Shown piece by piece: positions 17,115 to 23,811 of a stretch of DNA of 29,431 bases. The stretch comes from a virus. Both the position numbers and the translations under genes were made by a program. The stretch is from positions 1-29,431 of IMG/VR virus record IMGVR_UViG_3300020468_000047. One strand, written 5' to 3'. Position 1 is the stretch's first letter, and every line of letters starts with the position of its first letter. The notes below the pieces were generated by a model. It saw only the letters and a list, made by a program, of their open reading frames with translations, did no database searches and was not told the origin of the DNA.

Positions 17115-17948
17115 ATGAGAAATCATTTTCTAAGGGCTGCCGCTGGTAATGTTTCTGGCGGTAGTATAGTTACAACAGGTTTACACACATATTATGACCT
17201 TGGAAACACATCTTGCTATAACCCATCTTCAAGCCCAACAGCGGTTACAGATTTAACAGGTAATGGTAATAATTCAACTTATCAAAATACAGCGAGTTAT
17301 GGTAATCCAACTTTTAATAGTAATAATGGTGGTTTTGTAGAAATATCAAATGAACAAATTTTTTTAAAGAAAAATAGTGGGTCTACTGCTTTAGCATTTG
17401 GCACAGGTCAATTCACTATAGAATTTTTTATGAATATTAAAAGTGATGGTTTTAACATTTTTGGTGCAGCGGCAAGTGAATTTAATTACAGTCCGTTTAC
17501 TTTACGTACTCATACTTTTAATATAAATATAGGTACTTCGGGTAATGCAAGGGTAACAGGTGAAGGAATAGAAGGAAGTACCTCCACTAGCCATATTTTT
17601 GAACTTAATTTTTCAACAGGTGCATCTTTCGGGCCGCCTCCTATAATAAATATAGATTCAACTACCCAGAATTTAAATTTTGGTTGGGAACATTTTGTAG
17701 CATCTAGAGAAAATATGTCTGGTACTGGAATGAAATTTTATAGAAATAACTCTTTAATTAAAACTACTCTAAATCTCTGTAATTACACTTACCCTAGTGC
17801 AGGTTTTGCTCAAAATAGTATTGGTGAGAATTATATGAAAAATGCTAGTCATTTTGCAATTTTTAGAATTTACTCTGGTCATGCATTAACAGCAACAGAG
17901 GTAGATCAAAATTATCAAGCAGAAAAAGCACGTTTTGGGCTTTCATAG
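17115..17948 (+). CDS. LamG/concanavalin-like protein, possible host-binding
   Basis: A 277-residue protein with the outline of a LamG-type jelly-roll lectin fold: GLHTYYDLGNTSCYNP, VTDLTGNGNNSTYQN, TIEFFMN, HFVASRENMSGTGMKFY, then FAIFRIYSGHALTATEVDQN, the usual ending of such domains. These domains often bind glycans, so it may recognise host surface. It follows the fibre gene directly. No signal peptide, consistent with a virion component. Confidence 0.6.
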   Translation: MRNHFLRAAAGNVSGGSIVTTGLHTYYDLGNTSCYNPSSSPTAVTDLTGNGNNSTYQNTASYGNPTFNSNNGGFVEISNEQIFLKKNSGSTALAFGTGQFTIEFFMNIKSDGFNIFGAAASEFNYSPFTLRTHTFNINIGTSGNARVTGEGIEGSTSTSHIFELNFSTGASFGPPPIINIDSTTQNLNFGWEHFVASRENMSGTGMKFYRNNSLIKTTLNLCNYTYPSAGFAQNSIGENYMKNASHFAIFRIYSGHALTATEVDQNYQAEKARFGLS

Positions 17949-17961
17949 CTAGAATATTTAT

Positions 17962-18399
17962 ATGAACTATGCAATCATTGATGGTACTACTGTAAAAAGC
18001 ACTGGTACAATTCAACAACTATTTCCTAATACTAGTTTTCCTGTAAGTGGAGTTACAACAGATTTTTTGACAGAAAATAACGTAGTAGAAATTGTAGAAA
18101 CTCTCAGTTATACAACACCAACACAAAAGTTATCTACTGTAACTGCTTATGTTGATAGTGGTAAGGTTTATACGGTAAAGGTAGAATCTACTACAACAGA
18201 AGAACAAGCTACATTAACTTCTCAAAAATGGGACGAGGTAAGAAATCAAAGAAATACAATATTACAGGGTACAGATTGGATGGCTTGCAGTGATTTAACT
18301 TTATCTAATGATTGGAAAAATTTTAGGCAGTCTTTAAGAGATATTCCTAGTACACAATCAGACCCATTTAATATTACTTGGCCTACTTCTCCTAGCTAA
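17962..18399 (+). CDS. Tail fibre assembly/chaperone-like protein
   Basis: A 145-residue protein with a variable beta-rich N-terminal half and a C-terminal block (residues about 90-145) holding KWDEVRNQRN, LQGTDWM, DWKNFRQSLRDIP and ITWPTSPS. That block is characteristic of phage tail fibre assembly chaperones (Phage_tail_APC). Such proteins usually follow the fibre genes, as here. It probably helps fold or mount the fibre rather than being part of the mature particle. It is the last clear structural gene. Confidence 0.75.
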   Translation: MNYAIIDGTTVKSTGTIQQLFPNTSFPVSGVTTDFLTENNVVEIVETLSYTTPTQKLSTVTAYVDSGKVYTVKVESTTTEEQATLTSQKWDEVRNQRNTILQGTDWMACSDLTLSNDWKNFRQSLRDIPSTQSDPFNITWPTSPS

Positions 18400-18408
18400 A
18401 ATATTTAG

Positions 18409-18543
18409 TTACTTAGTTTGAGTTGTCATTTGCCTAGTCATCATCCCACCAATTAAATACAATGGAATGACACTTGGCAGAATTATAAGCATAGATATAA
18501 TACTTACATGACCTATAGCCTTTAATATTGCTTCTTTGACCAT
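18409..18543 (-). CDS. Tiny membrane protein (44 aa), antisense
   Basis: On the minus strand, ATG at 18543 and TAA at 18409-18411. Residues about 12-35 are one hydrophobic segment (HVSIISMLIILPSVIPLYLI) that ends in GGMMTRQMTTQTK. Composition and shape resemble small phage membrane proteins, possibly holin-like, but there is no family evidence. Its ATG overlaps that of the plus-strand gene at 18542 within CATG. It fills the one gap between plus-strand genes here, so I think it is real, with caution because it is short. Confidence 0.5.
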   Translation of the reverse strand: MVKEAILKAIGHVSIISMLIILPSVIPLYLIGGMMTRQMTTQTK

Positions 18544-18778
18544 GAGAAAAATTCTTGACGCTTTAACCATTTTAACGTTTTTACTTTTAAGTACAACCCT
18601 AGTAACCGCTGGAATTGCTTACAGGTATTTACGGTCAGAAAATTTTAAAAGCCAAGTTATGAACCAAATACTTTCTGAAGTATCTGGACTGTTACCGAAT
18701 GTTTTAGATAAAGGTTTACCTGATATAACAGGGCCATCCGTACCAACAACAAAAATTCCTGATATTCCTAAATTATAA
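18542..18778 (+). CDS. Small N-anchored membrane protein, cyanophage-like
   Basis: A 78-residue protein (MRKILDALTILTFLLLSTTL) with an N-terminal membrane helix at residues about 6-28, a short amphipathic section (FKSQVMNQILSEVSGLLPNV) and a Pro-rich tail. I associate this layout with a small-protein family of marine cyanophages. ATG at 18542 is preferred over an upstream in-frame TTG at 18536. Its function is unknown; lysis or envelope interaction are possibilities. Confidence 0.65.
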   Translation: MRKILDALTILTFLLLSTTLVTAGIAYRYLRSENFKSQVMNQILSEVSGLLPNVLDKGLPDITGPSVPTTKIPDIPKL

Positions 18779-18784
18779 GTTTAT

Positions 18785-19327
18785 ATGAATAACAATATTA
18801 TTAAAGGAATATCAGTAGGACTTGGAACTCTTTTTGTTGCTTCCAACTTTTATACGATTACTCTTTTAAGTAAAAAATCAAATCTACCAATGTTTGATTT
18901 ACCTGTTAGTAAATATTCTACTTATGAGATTGAAGCTGATATGCAAGGTTATAGAATTAGACATCGTATGCACGATCCAAGGATTATAGGATCAGTGGAG
19001 ACCAGTAAAAAGCCAGCAGGGTTCTTAGGAGCAAGTAAAGCTTTATCTACTAAAGAAACACAAAGAGTAGCTGGTGAAAAGGATGTAACAATTATTAACA
19101 ATGATGAACTTACAGCAAAGCAAATAGCTTGTATAAAAGAAAGGGCTAAAGGTGAATCTACAGGACAACTTATTGGAACGTCAGTAGCAACAGGAACAGG
19201 ACTTGTAACTTCATTAAGTAACGTACCTATGATTGGCTGGTTTTTGAGTGGCTTTGCTACAAATACAGCAAGAAGAGAAGGTGGTAAATTAGGAGGTAAT
19301 ATGGCTTCTGACTTCAACGATTGTTAA
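18785..19327 (+). CDS. Membrane-anchored protein with Gly-zipper tail, cyanophage-like
   Basis: A 180-residue protein. It has an N-terminal signal anchor (about residues 8-28), a middle segment with DMQGYRIRHRMHDPRI and KPAGFLGASKALSTKETQRV, and a C-terminal Gly/Ala-rich hydrophobic region (ESTGQLIGTSVATGTG, VPMIGWFLSGF, GGKLGG) that can form glycine zippers in a membrane. This order matches a family I recall near fibre/lysis genes of marine cyanophages. Its role is not known. The stop overlaps the next ATG as TAATG. Confidence 0.65.
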   Translation: MNNNIIKGISVGLGTLFVASNFYTITLLSKKSNLPMFDLPVSKYSTYEIEADMQGYRIRHRMHDPRIIGSVETSKKPAGFLGASKALSTKETQRVAGEKDVTIINNDELTAKQIACIKERAKGESTGQLIGTSVATGTGLVTSLSNVPMIGWFLSGFATNTARREGGKLGGNMASDFNDC

Positions 19328-19983
19328 TGCCTACGATTAAAGTTCCTGAGATAAAGATACCGAAAGTAGAAATACCAGAAACCCCTTATGTACCTGAAAC
19401 TGTACTGATAGGAGATAACCCTGCCTGTGATTTAATAAATAGAGATTTACAAATAACAGAAAACCCCACAATAGTTTTTCATAACAGAAAAGCTTATGCT
19501 ACTTGTTTTAATGGTCAAGAAGTTGCTGGTAATACACAGCCTATTAAAGCTCAACCAGAACCAAAAACATTTAGACCTATTGTTTATGATGCACAGGACA
19601 CTATAGAAACAGAAGGTACATATAATTACCAGAAAAAAGGGACTGAAACAAATATTAATTTAGGACAAAAAAAAGAGGAGGTAGAGATTGAAAAAGTACC
19701 CTGTCCACCAAAAAACGCACCCTATAGATCAGGGGATTGGCGTAATGAGATGAGGCTAGAAAAATTGGTAAAATGGGAACGTGGGTTATTGGAGGGTTCT
19801 TGTGACGCAATCTGGAAAGAAGTACCGTTTGTGGACCAATACATACCAACGGCTAGCGTTGTTGTCTCTACTGCTGTTATCGCTAGTGTGGCTGCGACTA
19901 CACCTGTTATTCTCCAGCTTGTAAAACCCCTAGTAAAAAATGTCATTAAAAAGCTAACAAAGAAGAAAGATAAGGTAGAATAA
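19327..19983 (+). CDS. Probable membrane-associated protein, cyanophage-like
   Basis: A 218-residue protein. It opens with alternating Pro/Lys/Ile repeats (PTIKVPEIKIPKVEIPETPY). Cysteines lie in NPACDLIN, YATCFNG, VPCPPKNAPYRSGDWRNEMR and GSCDAIW. A hydrophobic segment at about residues 168-200 precedes a Lys-rich C-terminus (KPLVKNVIKKLTKKK). CPPKNAPYRSGDWRNE is a motif I remember from marine cyanophage genes. Start 19327 is chosen because it overlaps the previous stop; an upstream TTG (19321) also exists. Function unknown; possibly a virion or envelope factor. Confidence 0.65.
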   Translation: MPTIKVPEIKIPKVEIPETPYVPETVLIGDNPACDLINRDLQITENPTIVFHNRKAYATCFNGQEVAGNTQPIKAQPEPKTFRPIVYDAQDTIETEGTYNYQKKGTETNINLGQKKEEVEIEKVPCPPKNAPYRSGDWRNEMRLEKLVKWERGLLEGSCDAIWKEVPFVDQYIPTASVVVSTAVIASVAATTPVILQLVKPLVKNVIKKLTKKKDKVE

Positions 19984-20055
19984 TGTATAAGCGATAAGCC
20001 CAGCATCATGTTATTAAGTTAGCCTCTGCTCTGTTGGATAGACTTATTACTTCTT

Positions 20056-20089
20056 TAGACAAGTAACTACCCGTAGCTTGTCTATTTTA
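20056..20089. terminator. Terminator between converging genes
   Basis: TAGACAAG (20056-20063) and CTTGTCTA (20077-20084) form an 8-bp stem. A second small stem lies inside it, CTA-CCCG-TAG. TTTT follows on the plus strand. It ends the late plus-strand operon 70 bases after its last gene. The stop codon of the converging minus gene is in the 3' arm. On the minus strand the U run is missing, so it acts mainly for the plus direction. Confidence 0.7.
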
Positions 20090-20690
20090 ATTTATGAGCA
20101 TGTGGTAATACTTGATTTGGAACGCTGGTTAATACAACATTTCTACAACTAACAGCATCATCTCCTACAAACTTAACACCGAGCTTAAGTTGCTGGCTAC
20201 AGATAGAGAGCCGATTTAGATTAACCTCTAGCTTTTTAGCTTGTAATAGAAACTCTTGATATTTTCTATAAGTCTGGGCTGCCTTTAAGCACTCATCATT
20301 AAATCGTTTTCCTAATGGTACTTGAATACTGATAGTCGCACCATATGAAAAGTTATGGTTTATCTGATCTAATCTTTCTTGCTCTGCTACATAAAGTATT
20401 TCACCAGGATTTGTAAGCTGACCTGTATCACTATCTTTTGCTTGGTTATATATATTTGTTCTTTGTATAGTGCTTCTAGGACTGTTGAAATATTCTCCTT
20501 TAGTTATAAAGGGATTAAAGCTTAAAGTAGGTGTTTGGCATTGAATACCATTGCTATACCTATGAGTTGGAAAAGATCCACTTATACTTTGAAAACCTTG
20601 ATTGACTACTGTAGATTGGGTACTAGATTGTGGATTACTTATAGTAGTTTCAGCAAAGACAGGACTAGTAAATAAAAGTCCTATTGAAAT
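20082..20690 (-). CDS. Exported cyanophage-like protein, start codon unclear
   Basis: The minus frame gives a signal-peptide-like stretch (LISIGLLFTSPVFA, then ETT) followed by about 190 residues with CQTPTLSFNPF, NPGEILYVAEQERLDQINHN, FSYGATISIQVPLGKR and LNRLSICSQQLKLGVKFVGD. The last two blocks resemble a family I recall from marine cyanophages. No ATG, GTG or TTG lies close before the signal sequence. The nearest standard starts are GTG near 20813 and ATG at 20849, both deep inside the previous gene in another frame. An ATT at 20690 or ATA at 20684, overlapping the previous stop, could serve. A sequence error is also possible. Confidence 0.6.
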   Translation of the reverse strand: MSIGLLFTSPVFAETTISNPQSSTQSTVVNQGFQSISGSFPTHRYSNGIQCQTPTLSFNPFITKGEYFNSPRSTIQRTNIYNQAKDSDTGQLTNPGEILYVAEQERLDQINHNFSYGATISIQVPLGKRFNDECLKAAQTYRKYQEFLLQAKKLEVNLNRLSICSQQLKLGVKFVGDDAVSCRNVVLTSVPNQVLPHAHKLK

Positions 20691-21109
20691 AAGGTTGTAG
20701 AAGTTTGTGTTGTTTCTATTGTTTGTGTTCGATTTATTATGCTTACTGCGTCTAAACCAGGAGCCATGAAGTTTTCTGTCAAAGAGAAAGCCTCGCCTTC
20801 GTTTACAACCTGCCACTGTGGTTTGCTTGTTAATTGAGGTGTTATCCATTCAAAATTAACTGCCCCTGCATTGCCTGTATTTTGACTTGTTGTATAGGTT
20901 GCTTCTGGGGAAATATAGGAATCAGTTTTAATATTAGATCCTGTAACTGAATATGCATAGCCAGAGTTATAGTTTTCAGTAATGATAACTTCATCTATTC
21001 TGCTAATACTTTTAGAATTTGATTGTATTTGGTTGGCAGCAAATCTTGGAGTTGTAGCTTTTGCATCTGAACTATAAAAAGCGATAAACAAAAGCAATAA
21101 CCATTTCAT
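20681..21109 (-). CDS. Secreted/surface protein, cyanophage-like
   Basis: A 142-residue protein with a clear signal peptide (MKWLLLLFIAFYSSDAKA) and a mature part rich in Ser/Thr. The motif ISRIDEVIITENYNSGYAYS is of a type I remember in marine cyanophage exported proteins. It shares VNEGEAFS..E with VNTGDAFS..E of the next gene upstream, suggesting a common fold. Starts as TAATG with the previous stop. Function unknown. Confidence 0.65.
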   Translation of the reverse strand: MKWLLLLFIAFYSSDAKATTPRFAANQIQSNSKSISRIDEVIITENYNSGYAYSVTGSNIKTDSYISPEATYTTSQNTGNAGAVNFEWITPQLTSKPQWQVVNEGEAFSLTENFMAPGLDAVSIINRTQTIETTQTSTTLFQ

Positions 21110-21636
21110 TAATCCAAGCCAAGAGTAATACTAGTTTGTAGCGTAGCTGTTGTACCAGCACCCATATCAGCCAAGTTAACAGTAAACGCACCACCGCTAT
21201 CCATTGTGATTGCTACAGAACCAGGGTCACCTCCAGAGATAACAGTGTTTTTACCAAGAAGAGGCAGTGATGGAACCGCCCCATTTGTTACTGTGGCAGA
21301 TAGTAAACTTGGAACTGCATCTGCTGCAATATAGGATTCTGAAGCAGAAAATGCATCGCCTGTATTTACGATGTTAAAGCTAGTGTCGTAATCAATAGTT
21401 GGAACACCACTAGCAATACCAGCATCAGCTAAATCAAGAGAACCGATTTGACCAGCTACTGTATTTGCTTTAGGAGCTACGTTTGTACCAGCTACACTAA
21501 TAGCTGCTGCAATTCTTTCTGAAGTAGCGGAAGCACCTAATGTAGAGACACTTGCTACTGATTGAAGCGTATGAGTGATGTCTGCAAAACTAGCTGTTGG
21601 AAGTGCTAGTAAAATCAAAGGAAGAAACTTTTTCAT
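21109..21636 (-). CDS. Secreted beta-rich protein, cyanophage-like
   Basis: A 175-residue protein with a classical signal peptide (MKKFLPLILLALPTASFA, cut before DITH). The mature part is Gly/Ala/Ser/Thr-rich beta structure: ATSERIAAAISVAGTNVAPK, IVNTGDAFSASESYIA, then GAGTTATLQTSITLGL at the end. This order strongly recalls a family of small marine cyanophage proteins of unknown role; adhesin or virion-surface function has been a natural guess. Its start overlaps the previous stop by 4 bases (ATGA). Confidence 0.7.
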   Translation of the reverse strand: MKKFLPLILLALPTASFADITHTLQSVASVSTLGASATSERIAAAISVAGTNVAPKANTVAGQIGSLDLADAGIASGVPTIDYDTSFNIVNTGDAFSASESYIAADAVPSLLSATVTNGAVPSLPLLGKNTVISGGDPGSVAITMDSGGAFTVNLADMGAGTTATLQTSITLGLD

Positions 21637-22007
21637 TTTTTGGATGATGGGGGGTCAATTACTTCAGCACCTTCAATTTTGATAGGTGTAATTACTCTTA
21701 TAGTCTGAACCATACCGTCACTTTGTGCAACTTTATCTTCTTTATTTTCTTTTTTACCACCATTTTTGCGTGATGCCTCAATTCCAAAAGTTGAAATCGC
21801 AGCAGTCAAAAGCGAAGCAGGGAAGGTTATATCTTTTGGTTCGTTACTGTAACCAGGGAGAGAAATATAGTTAAGGGATACTATAAAGCCACTCCAAACG
21901 ACAATACCTAAACGAACAAATAGACTGATAATTGCTAGTTGCTCCTCTTTGTCATCAAGACCTTCTTTTATTTTTTGAAGGGGGTTTTTCTTTTTTTCTT
22001 CTGCCAT
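21633..22007 (-). CDS. Two-helix membrane protein, cyanophage-like
   Basis: A 124-residue protein: charged N-terminus (MAEEKKKNPLQKIKEGLDDK), two membrane segments at about residues 24-48 (IISLFVRLGIVVWSGFIVSL) and 62-75 (FPASLLTAAISTFGI), then a Lys/Glu-rich tail. The pattern KNPLQKIKE..D.KEEQ.AI is familiar to me from marine cyanophages. It has a holin-like shape, two helices and charged ends, but no proof. It leads a tightly coupled four-gene minus-strand unit. Confidence 0.65.
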   Translation of the reverse strand: MAEEKKKNPLQKIKEGLDDKEEQLAIISLFVRLGIVVWSGFIVSLNYISLPGYSNEPKDITFPASLLTAAISTFGIEASRKNGGKKENKEDKVAQSDGMVQTIRVITPIKIEGAEVIDPPSSKK

Positions 22008-22053
22008 AATTAGTTTTATTAGTCATACTAGACATAATTAAGGATTTAAGCAA

Positions 22054-22215
22054 ATGACAGAGGTACAAGCAGCTTTACTAGGAGCAGCAGCTACAGCTTT
22101 TGTTATGGTGTTGTCAAACATGAGTAACCGTAGAGAACGTACCATAATAGATATTTACAACAGATTAAACCAGTTATCGCAAGCGGTTAGCAGATTAGAA
22201 GGCCAAAACCGCTAA
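22054..22215 (+). CDS. Tiny membrane/coiled-coil protein (53 aa)
   Basis: The gene encodes MTEVQAALLGAAATAFVMVL, then a basic turn (SNMSNRRERT) and a short amphipathic helix ending LEGQNR. One N-terminal membrane helix with a coiled-coil tail is typical of small phage proteins beside lysis or exported-protein genes. It diverges from the minus-strand cassette with only 46 bases between ATGs. A weak GGATTTAAG lies before the ATG. Confidence 0.65.
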   Translation: MTEVQAALLGAAATAFVMVLSNMSNRRERTIIDIYNRLNQLSQAVSRLEGQNR

Positions 22216-22249
22216 TGTTTGGTATCTTTTATATAAATAACATAACTAA

Positions 22250-22432
22250 ATGCTAAAAATTTTAAAACCTATACTACTTACATTTCTTTCTTCTTCTGCT
22301 TGTAAGGATTTAATTATTAGTCTTTTAAAAGAAATTTGCAAAAAAAGTTCTAATGATCTTGATAATAAAGCTGTAGAATTTCTAGAACAGCAATTATTTC
22401 CTAATAGAAAAATTAGTAGTTTACCTAGATAG
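22250..22432 (+). CDS. Small cyanophage-like protein (60 aa)
   Basis: A 60-residue protein (MLKILKPILLTFLSSSACKD, LLKEICKKSSNDLDNKAVEF, LEQQLFPNR). The order LKP.L..FL, LL.......D..AV..L...LFP is one I recall in marine cyanobacterial phages, usually near small membrane proteins. The amphipathic N-terminal helix may associate with membranes. Function unknown. It is followed directly by a promoter-like sequence and a terminator. Confidence 0.6.
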   Translation: MLKILKPILLTFLSSSACKDLIISLLKEICKKSSNDLDNKAVEFLEQQLFPNRKISSLPR

Positions 22433-22435
22433 CAC

Positions 22436-22464
22436 TTGCATTAAATGTAAATATAATATATTTT
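22436..22464 (+). promoter_or_regulatory. Candidate promoter for a short transcript
   Basis: TTGCAT (22436-22441), 17 bases and TATTTT (22459-22464), with a TATAAT also at 22452-22457 (poor spacing). Transcription would start near 22471 and reach the terminator at 22534, about 64 bases without an open frame. This would make a small RNA; the AT-rich sequence makes a chance promoter quite possible. Confidence 0.35.
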
Positions 22465-22500
22465 TGGTATGCCTATGATACGCAAAGCAGTGGGCAACTT

Positions 22501-22534
22501 AAACCCTTTAGATGGATTCCCCTAAGGGGTTTTT
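22501..22534 (+). terminator. Strong rho-independent terminator
   Basis: AAACCCTTTAG (22501-22511) pairs with CTAAGGGGTTT (22522-22532) over 11 bp with one G-U, across a 10-base loop, and five T end the element (22530-22534). It ends plus-strand transcription of the two small genes or of the putative short RNA. Confidence 0.85.
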
Positions 22535-22538
22535 GTAT

Positions 22539-22650
22539 GTCGGGAGATCGATCAAGTCCAATACTTGCCCTGTCTTTCCTATCCTTTCTTAGGTTTTGTA
22601 TAACTCTCAAGTTAAAGAAATCCACTTATTTAACTATCAGGCTTCCCGAC
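22539..22650. ncRNA. Candidate structured RNA, four-helix junction
   Basis: GTCGGGA (22539-22545) and TCCCGAC (22644-22650) form a 7-bp closing helix. Between them three hairpins can form: CAAGT/ACTTG, CCTA/TAGG and AGTTAAA/TTTAACT. The 112-base segment has no convincing ORF on either strand and lies between a terminator and the end of the leftward operon. The shape resembles a tRNA, but the usual D- and T-arm sequences are absent. The strand is not settled. Confidence 0.4.
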
Positions 22651-22660
22651 TATTTACATA

Positions 22661-22975
22661 TTAAAAAGGTAATGTTGATTGATTAAAAGATTCTGGTTTT
22701 TTTGGTAAACACCATAGATGTTCTTTTTTTCCATAGTTACCTATTACATATTCTTTTGTTTTTACTAGTTTGCCTTCATTAGATAAGTTTGTCATAGCTC
22801 GCCTAATAGAGGTTATAGGACAATTGATGTTAAGGATAGAAAGCACCATAGATGGACTAAGTGGCTTTTCATGCTGTAAAAAGCAGTTAATAATTTTTTG
22901 TTCTTGTGTTTTAGCTTTAGATATAGATTCAGCTAGTTCACTTGCATCTTCATTAATCGTATTATAAAAGGTCAT
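22661..22975 (-). CDS. Winged-helix DNA-binding protein
   Basis: A 104-residue protein. Residues about 24-92 make a winged helix: QEQKIINCFLQHEKPLSPSM, ITSIRRAMTNLSNEGKL as recognition helix, then the wing (VKTKEY...KKEHLWCL). Such proteins are frequent in phages and act as local regulators. Its own ATG is preceded by an excellent Shine-Dalgarno (AAGGAGGT) embedded in the end of the previous gene, with which it shares ATGA. The C-terminus, STLPF, resembles the SSB tip. The last gene of the leftward unit. Confidence 0.75.
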   Translation of the reverse strand: MTFYNTINEDASELAESISKAKTQEQKIINCFLQHEKPLSPSMVLSILNINCPITSIRRAMTNLSNEGKLVKTKEYVIGNYGKKEHLWCLPKKPESFNQSTLPF

Positions 22976-23112
22976 TTGTTTACCTCCTTACAAGCTAGTT
23001 CGTAGTTAGTTAATTGGTTATTACACGATATAACTGTCATGTCATATAGAGAAGATGAAAGGGCTGTATAAAACAACCCTGACGCTGCTAACATCATTAA
23101 AAAATTAGACAT
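22972..23112 (-). CDS. Tiny membrane or exported protein (46 aa)
   Basis: On the minus strand ATG at 23112, stop TGA at 22972-22974. It reads MSNFLMMLAASGLFYTALSS and ends with NYELACKEVNK; one hydrophobic segment near the N-terminus. GGAGG lies 9 bases before the ATG. It overlaps both neighbours (8 bases upstream, 3 bases downstream), and its last codons hold the ribosome site of the winged-helix gene. Translation here may serve to couple the next gene. Confidence 0.6.
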   Translation of the reverse strand: MSNFLMMLAASGLFYTALSSSLYDMTVISCNNQLTNYELACKEVNK

Positions 23113-23749
23113 TTTTGGTTTCCTCCATATTTTTCATTAGCTCAAATGCAAGATCAGATATTTTTTTTGATGCATCTGCATAATCTATTGCATCTTGCTT
23201 AGTCTCAAAACTTGCTCTTTCCTGTAAAAACTCTTTTGTAAAATGAACCCACATTAATCTTTTGCTTATGCCATCGTCATACCACTCAAGATTAATAACA
23301 CTTTTCTTTTCTAAGCCATTAAGTATTTTCCATATTTGTTTTCTAGTAAATAATTTATGCTTTTCCATTTCATTCATATAACTTGGCGCAAACTTATAAC
23401 CATCTTCGCAATTTAACATCCTATGCATATATTCATAGTCAGTATCACAAACAGAAAATAAATTACATCTATCTGTAAATTGACCTATAAGATTAAGAAA
23501 AATATTCTCTATATCTGTAAATACAAAATTATCTGTTGATACATTTTCATTTAAAATAATAAATTTCTTTTTATCATCTCTAAGAAAATGAATACCTACT
23601 CTAGATCCATATTTTGTTTTATCTGAATAAAGACCTTCTGTAGTAAAATCAGTATCAAAATGTTTTATATCTTTTACATCTCTATGGTGTCTTTTTTTGT
23701 CTAGTTCTTTACATTTTGTTTGGAACTGCTCTTTTGTTAAAGTAGTCAT
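23105..23749 (-). CDS. Unknown protein with C-terminal winged-helix-like segment
   Basis: A 214-residue protein from ATG 23749. A longer frame opens at 23794, but that ATG lies inside the promoter, upstream of the expected transcript start. AGAGG is 8 bases before the 23749 ATG. The N-terminus is basic (KELDKKRHHRDVKD). Residues about 130-175 (KHKLFTRKQIWKILNGLEKK, then strands with ISKRLMWVHFTKEF) look like a winged helix. It could be the regulator bound to the palindromes, or a replication initiator; I cannot decide. It has its own operator-carrying promoter. Confidence 0.65.
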   Translation of the reverse strand: MTTLTKEQFQTKCKELDKKRHHRDVKDIKHFDTDFTTEGLYSDKTKYGSRVGIHFLRDDKKKFIILNENVSTDNFVFTDIENIFLNLIGQFTDRCNLFSVCDTDYEYMHRMLNCEDGYKFAPSYMNEMEKHKLFTRKQIWKILNGLEKKSVINLEWYDDGISKRLMWVHFTKEFLQERASFETKQDAIDYADASKKISDLAFELMKNMEETKNV

Positions 23750-23782
23750 TTGGAAAACCTCTCGGTTGTTTGGTACATTCTT

Positions 23783-23811
23783 AATATACATCAAGGGTAT
23801 ACCCCTGTCAA
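23783..23811 (-). promoter_or_regulatory. Leftward promoter with palindromic operator
   Basis: On the minus strand TTGACA (23806-23811), a spacer of exactly 17 bases, and TATATT (23783-23788). The palindrome GGGTATACCC (23795-23804) lies wholly in the spacer. The -35 is a perfect consensus and overlaps the end of the Mom-like gene. A bound regulator would block polymerase. Confidence 0.8.

Noticed and set aside
20691-20849. N-terminal 53 residues from ATG 20849
   Set aside because: They are an out-of-frame reading of the preceding real gene, with basic and Asn-rich low-complexity composition; overprinting is possible but less likely than a rare start.
22539-22650. tRNA gene
   Set aside because: The 7-bp acceptor-like helix is suggestive, but the span is 112 bases, the T-arm GTTCGA-type sequence and a proper anticodon arm are missing on both strands.
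23750-23794. N-terminal extension of the 23105-23749 gene to ATG 23794
   Set aside because: That ATG lies between the -10 and -35 boxes and would not be on the transcript; a Shine-Dalgarno precedes the ATG at 23749.
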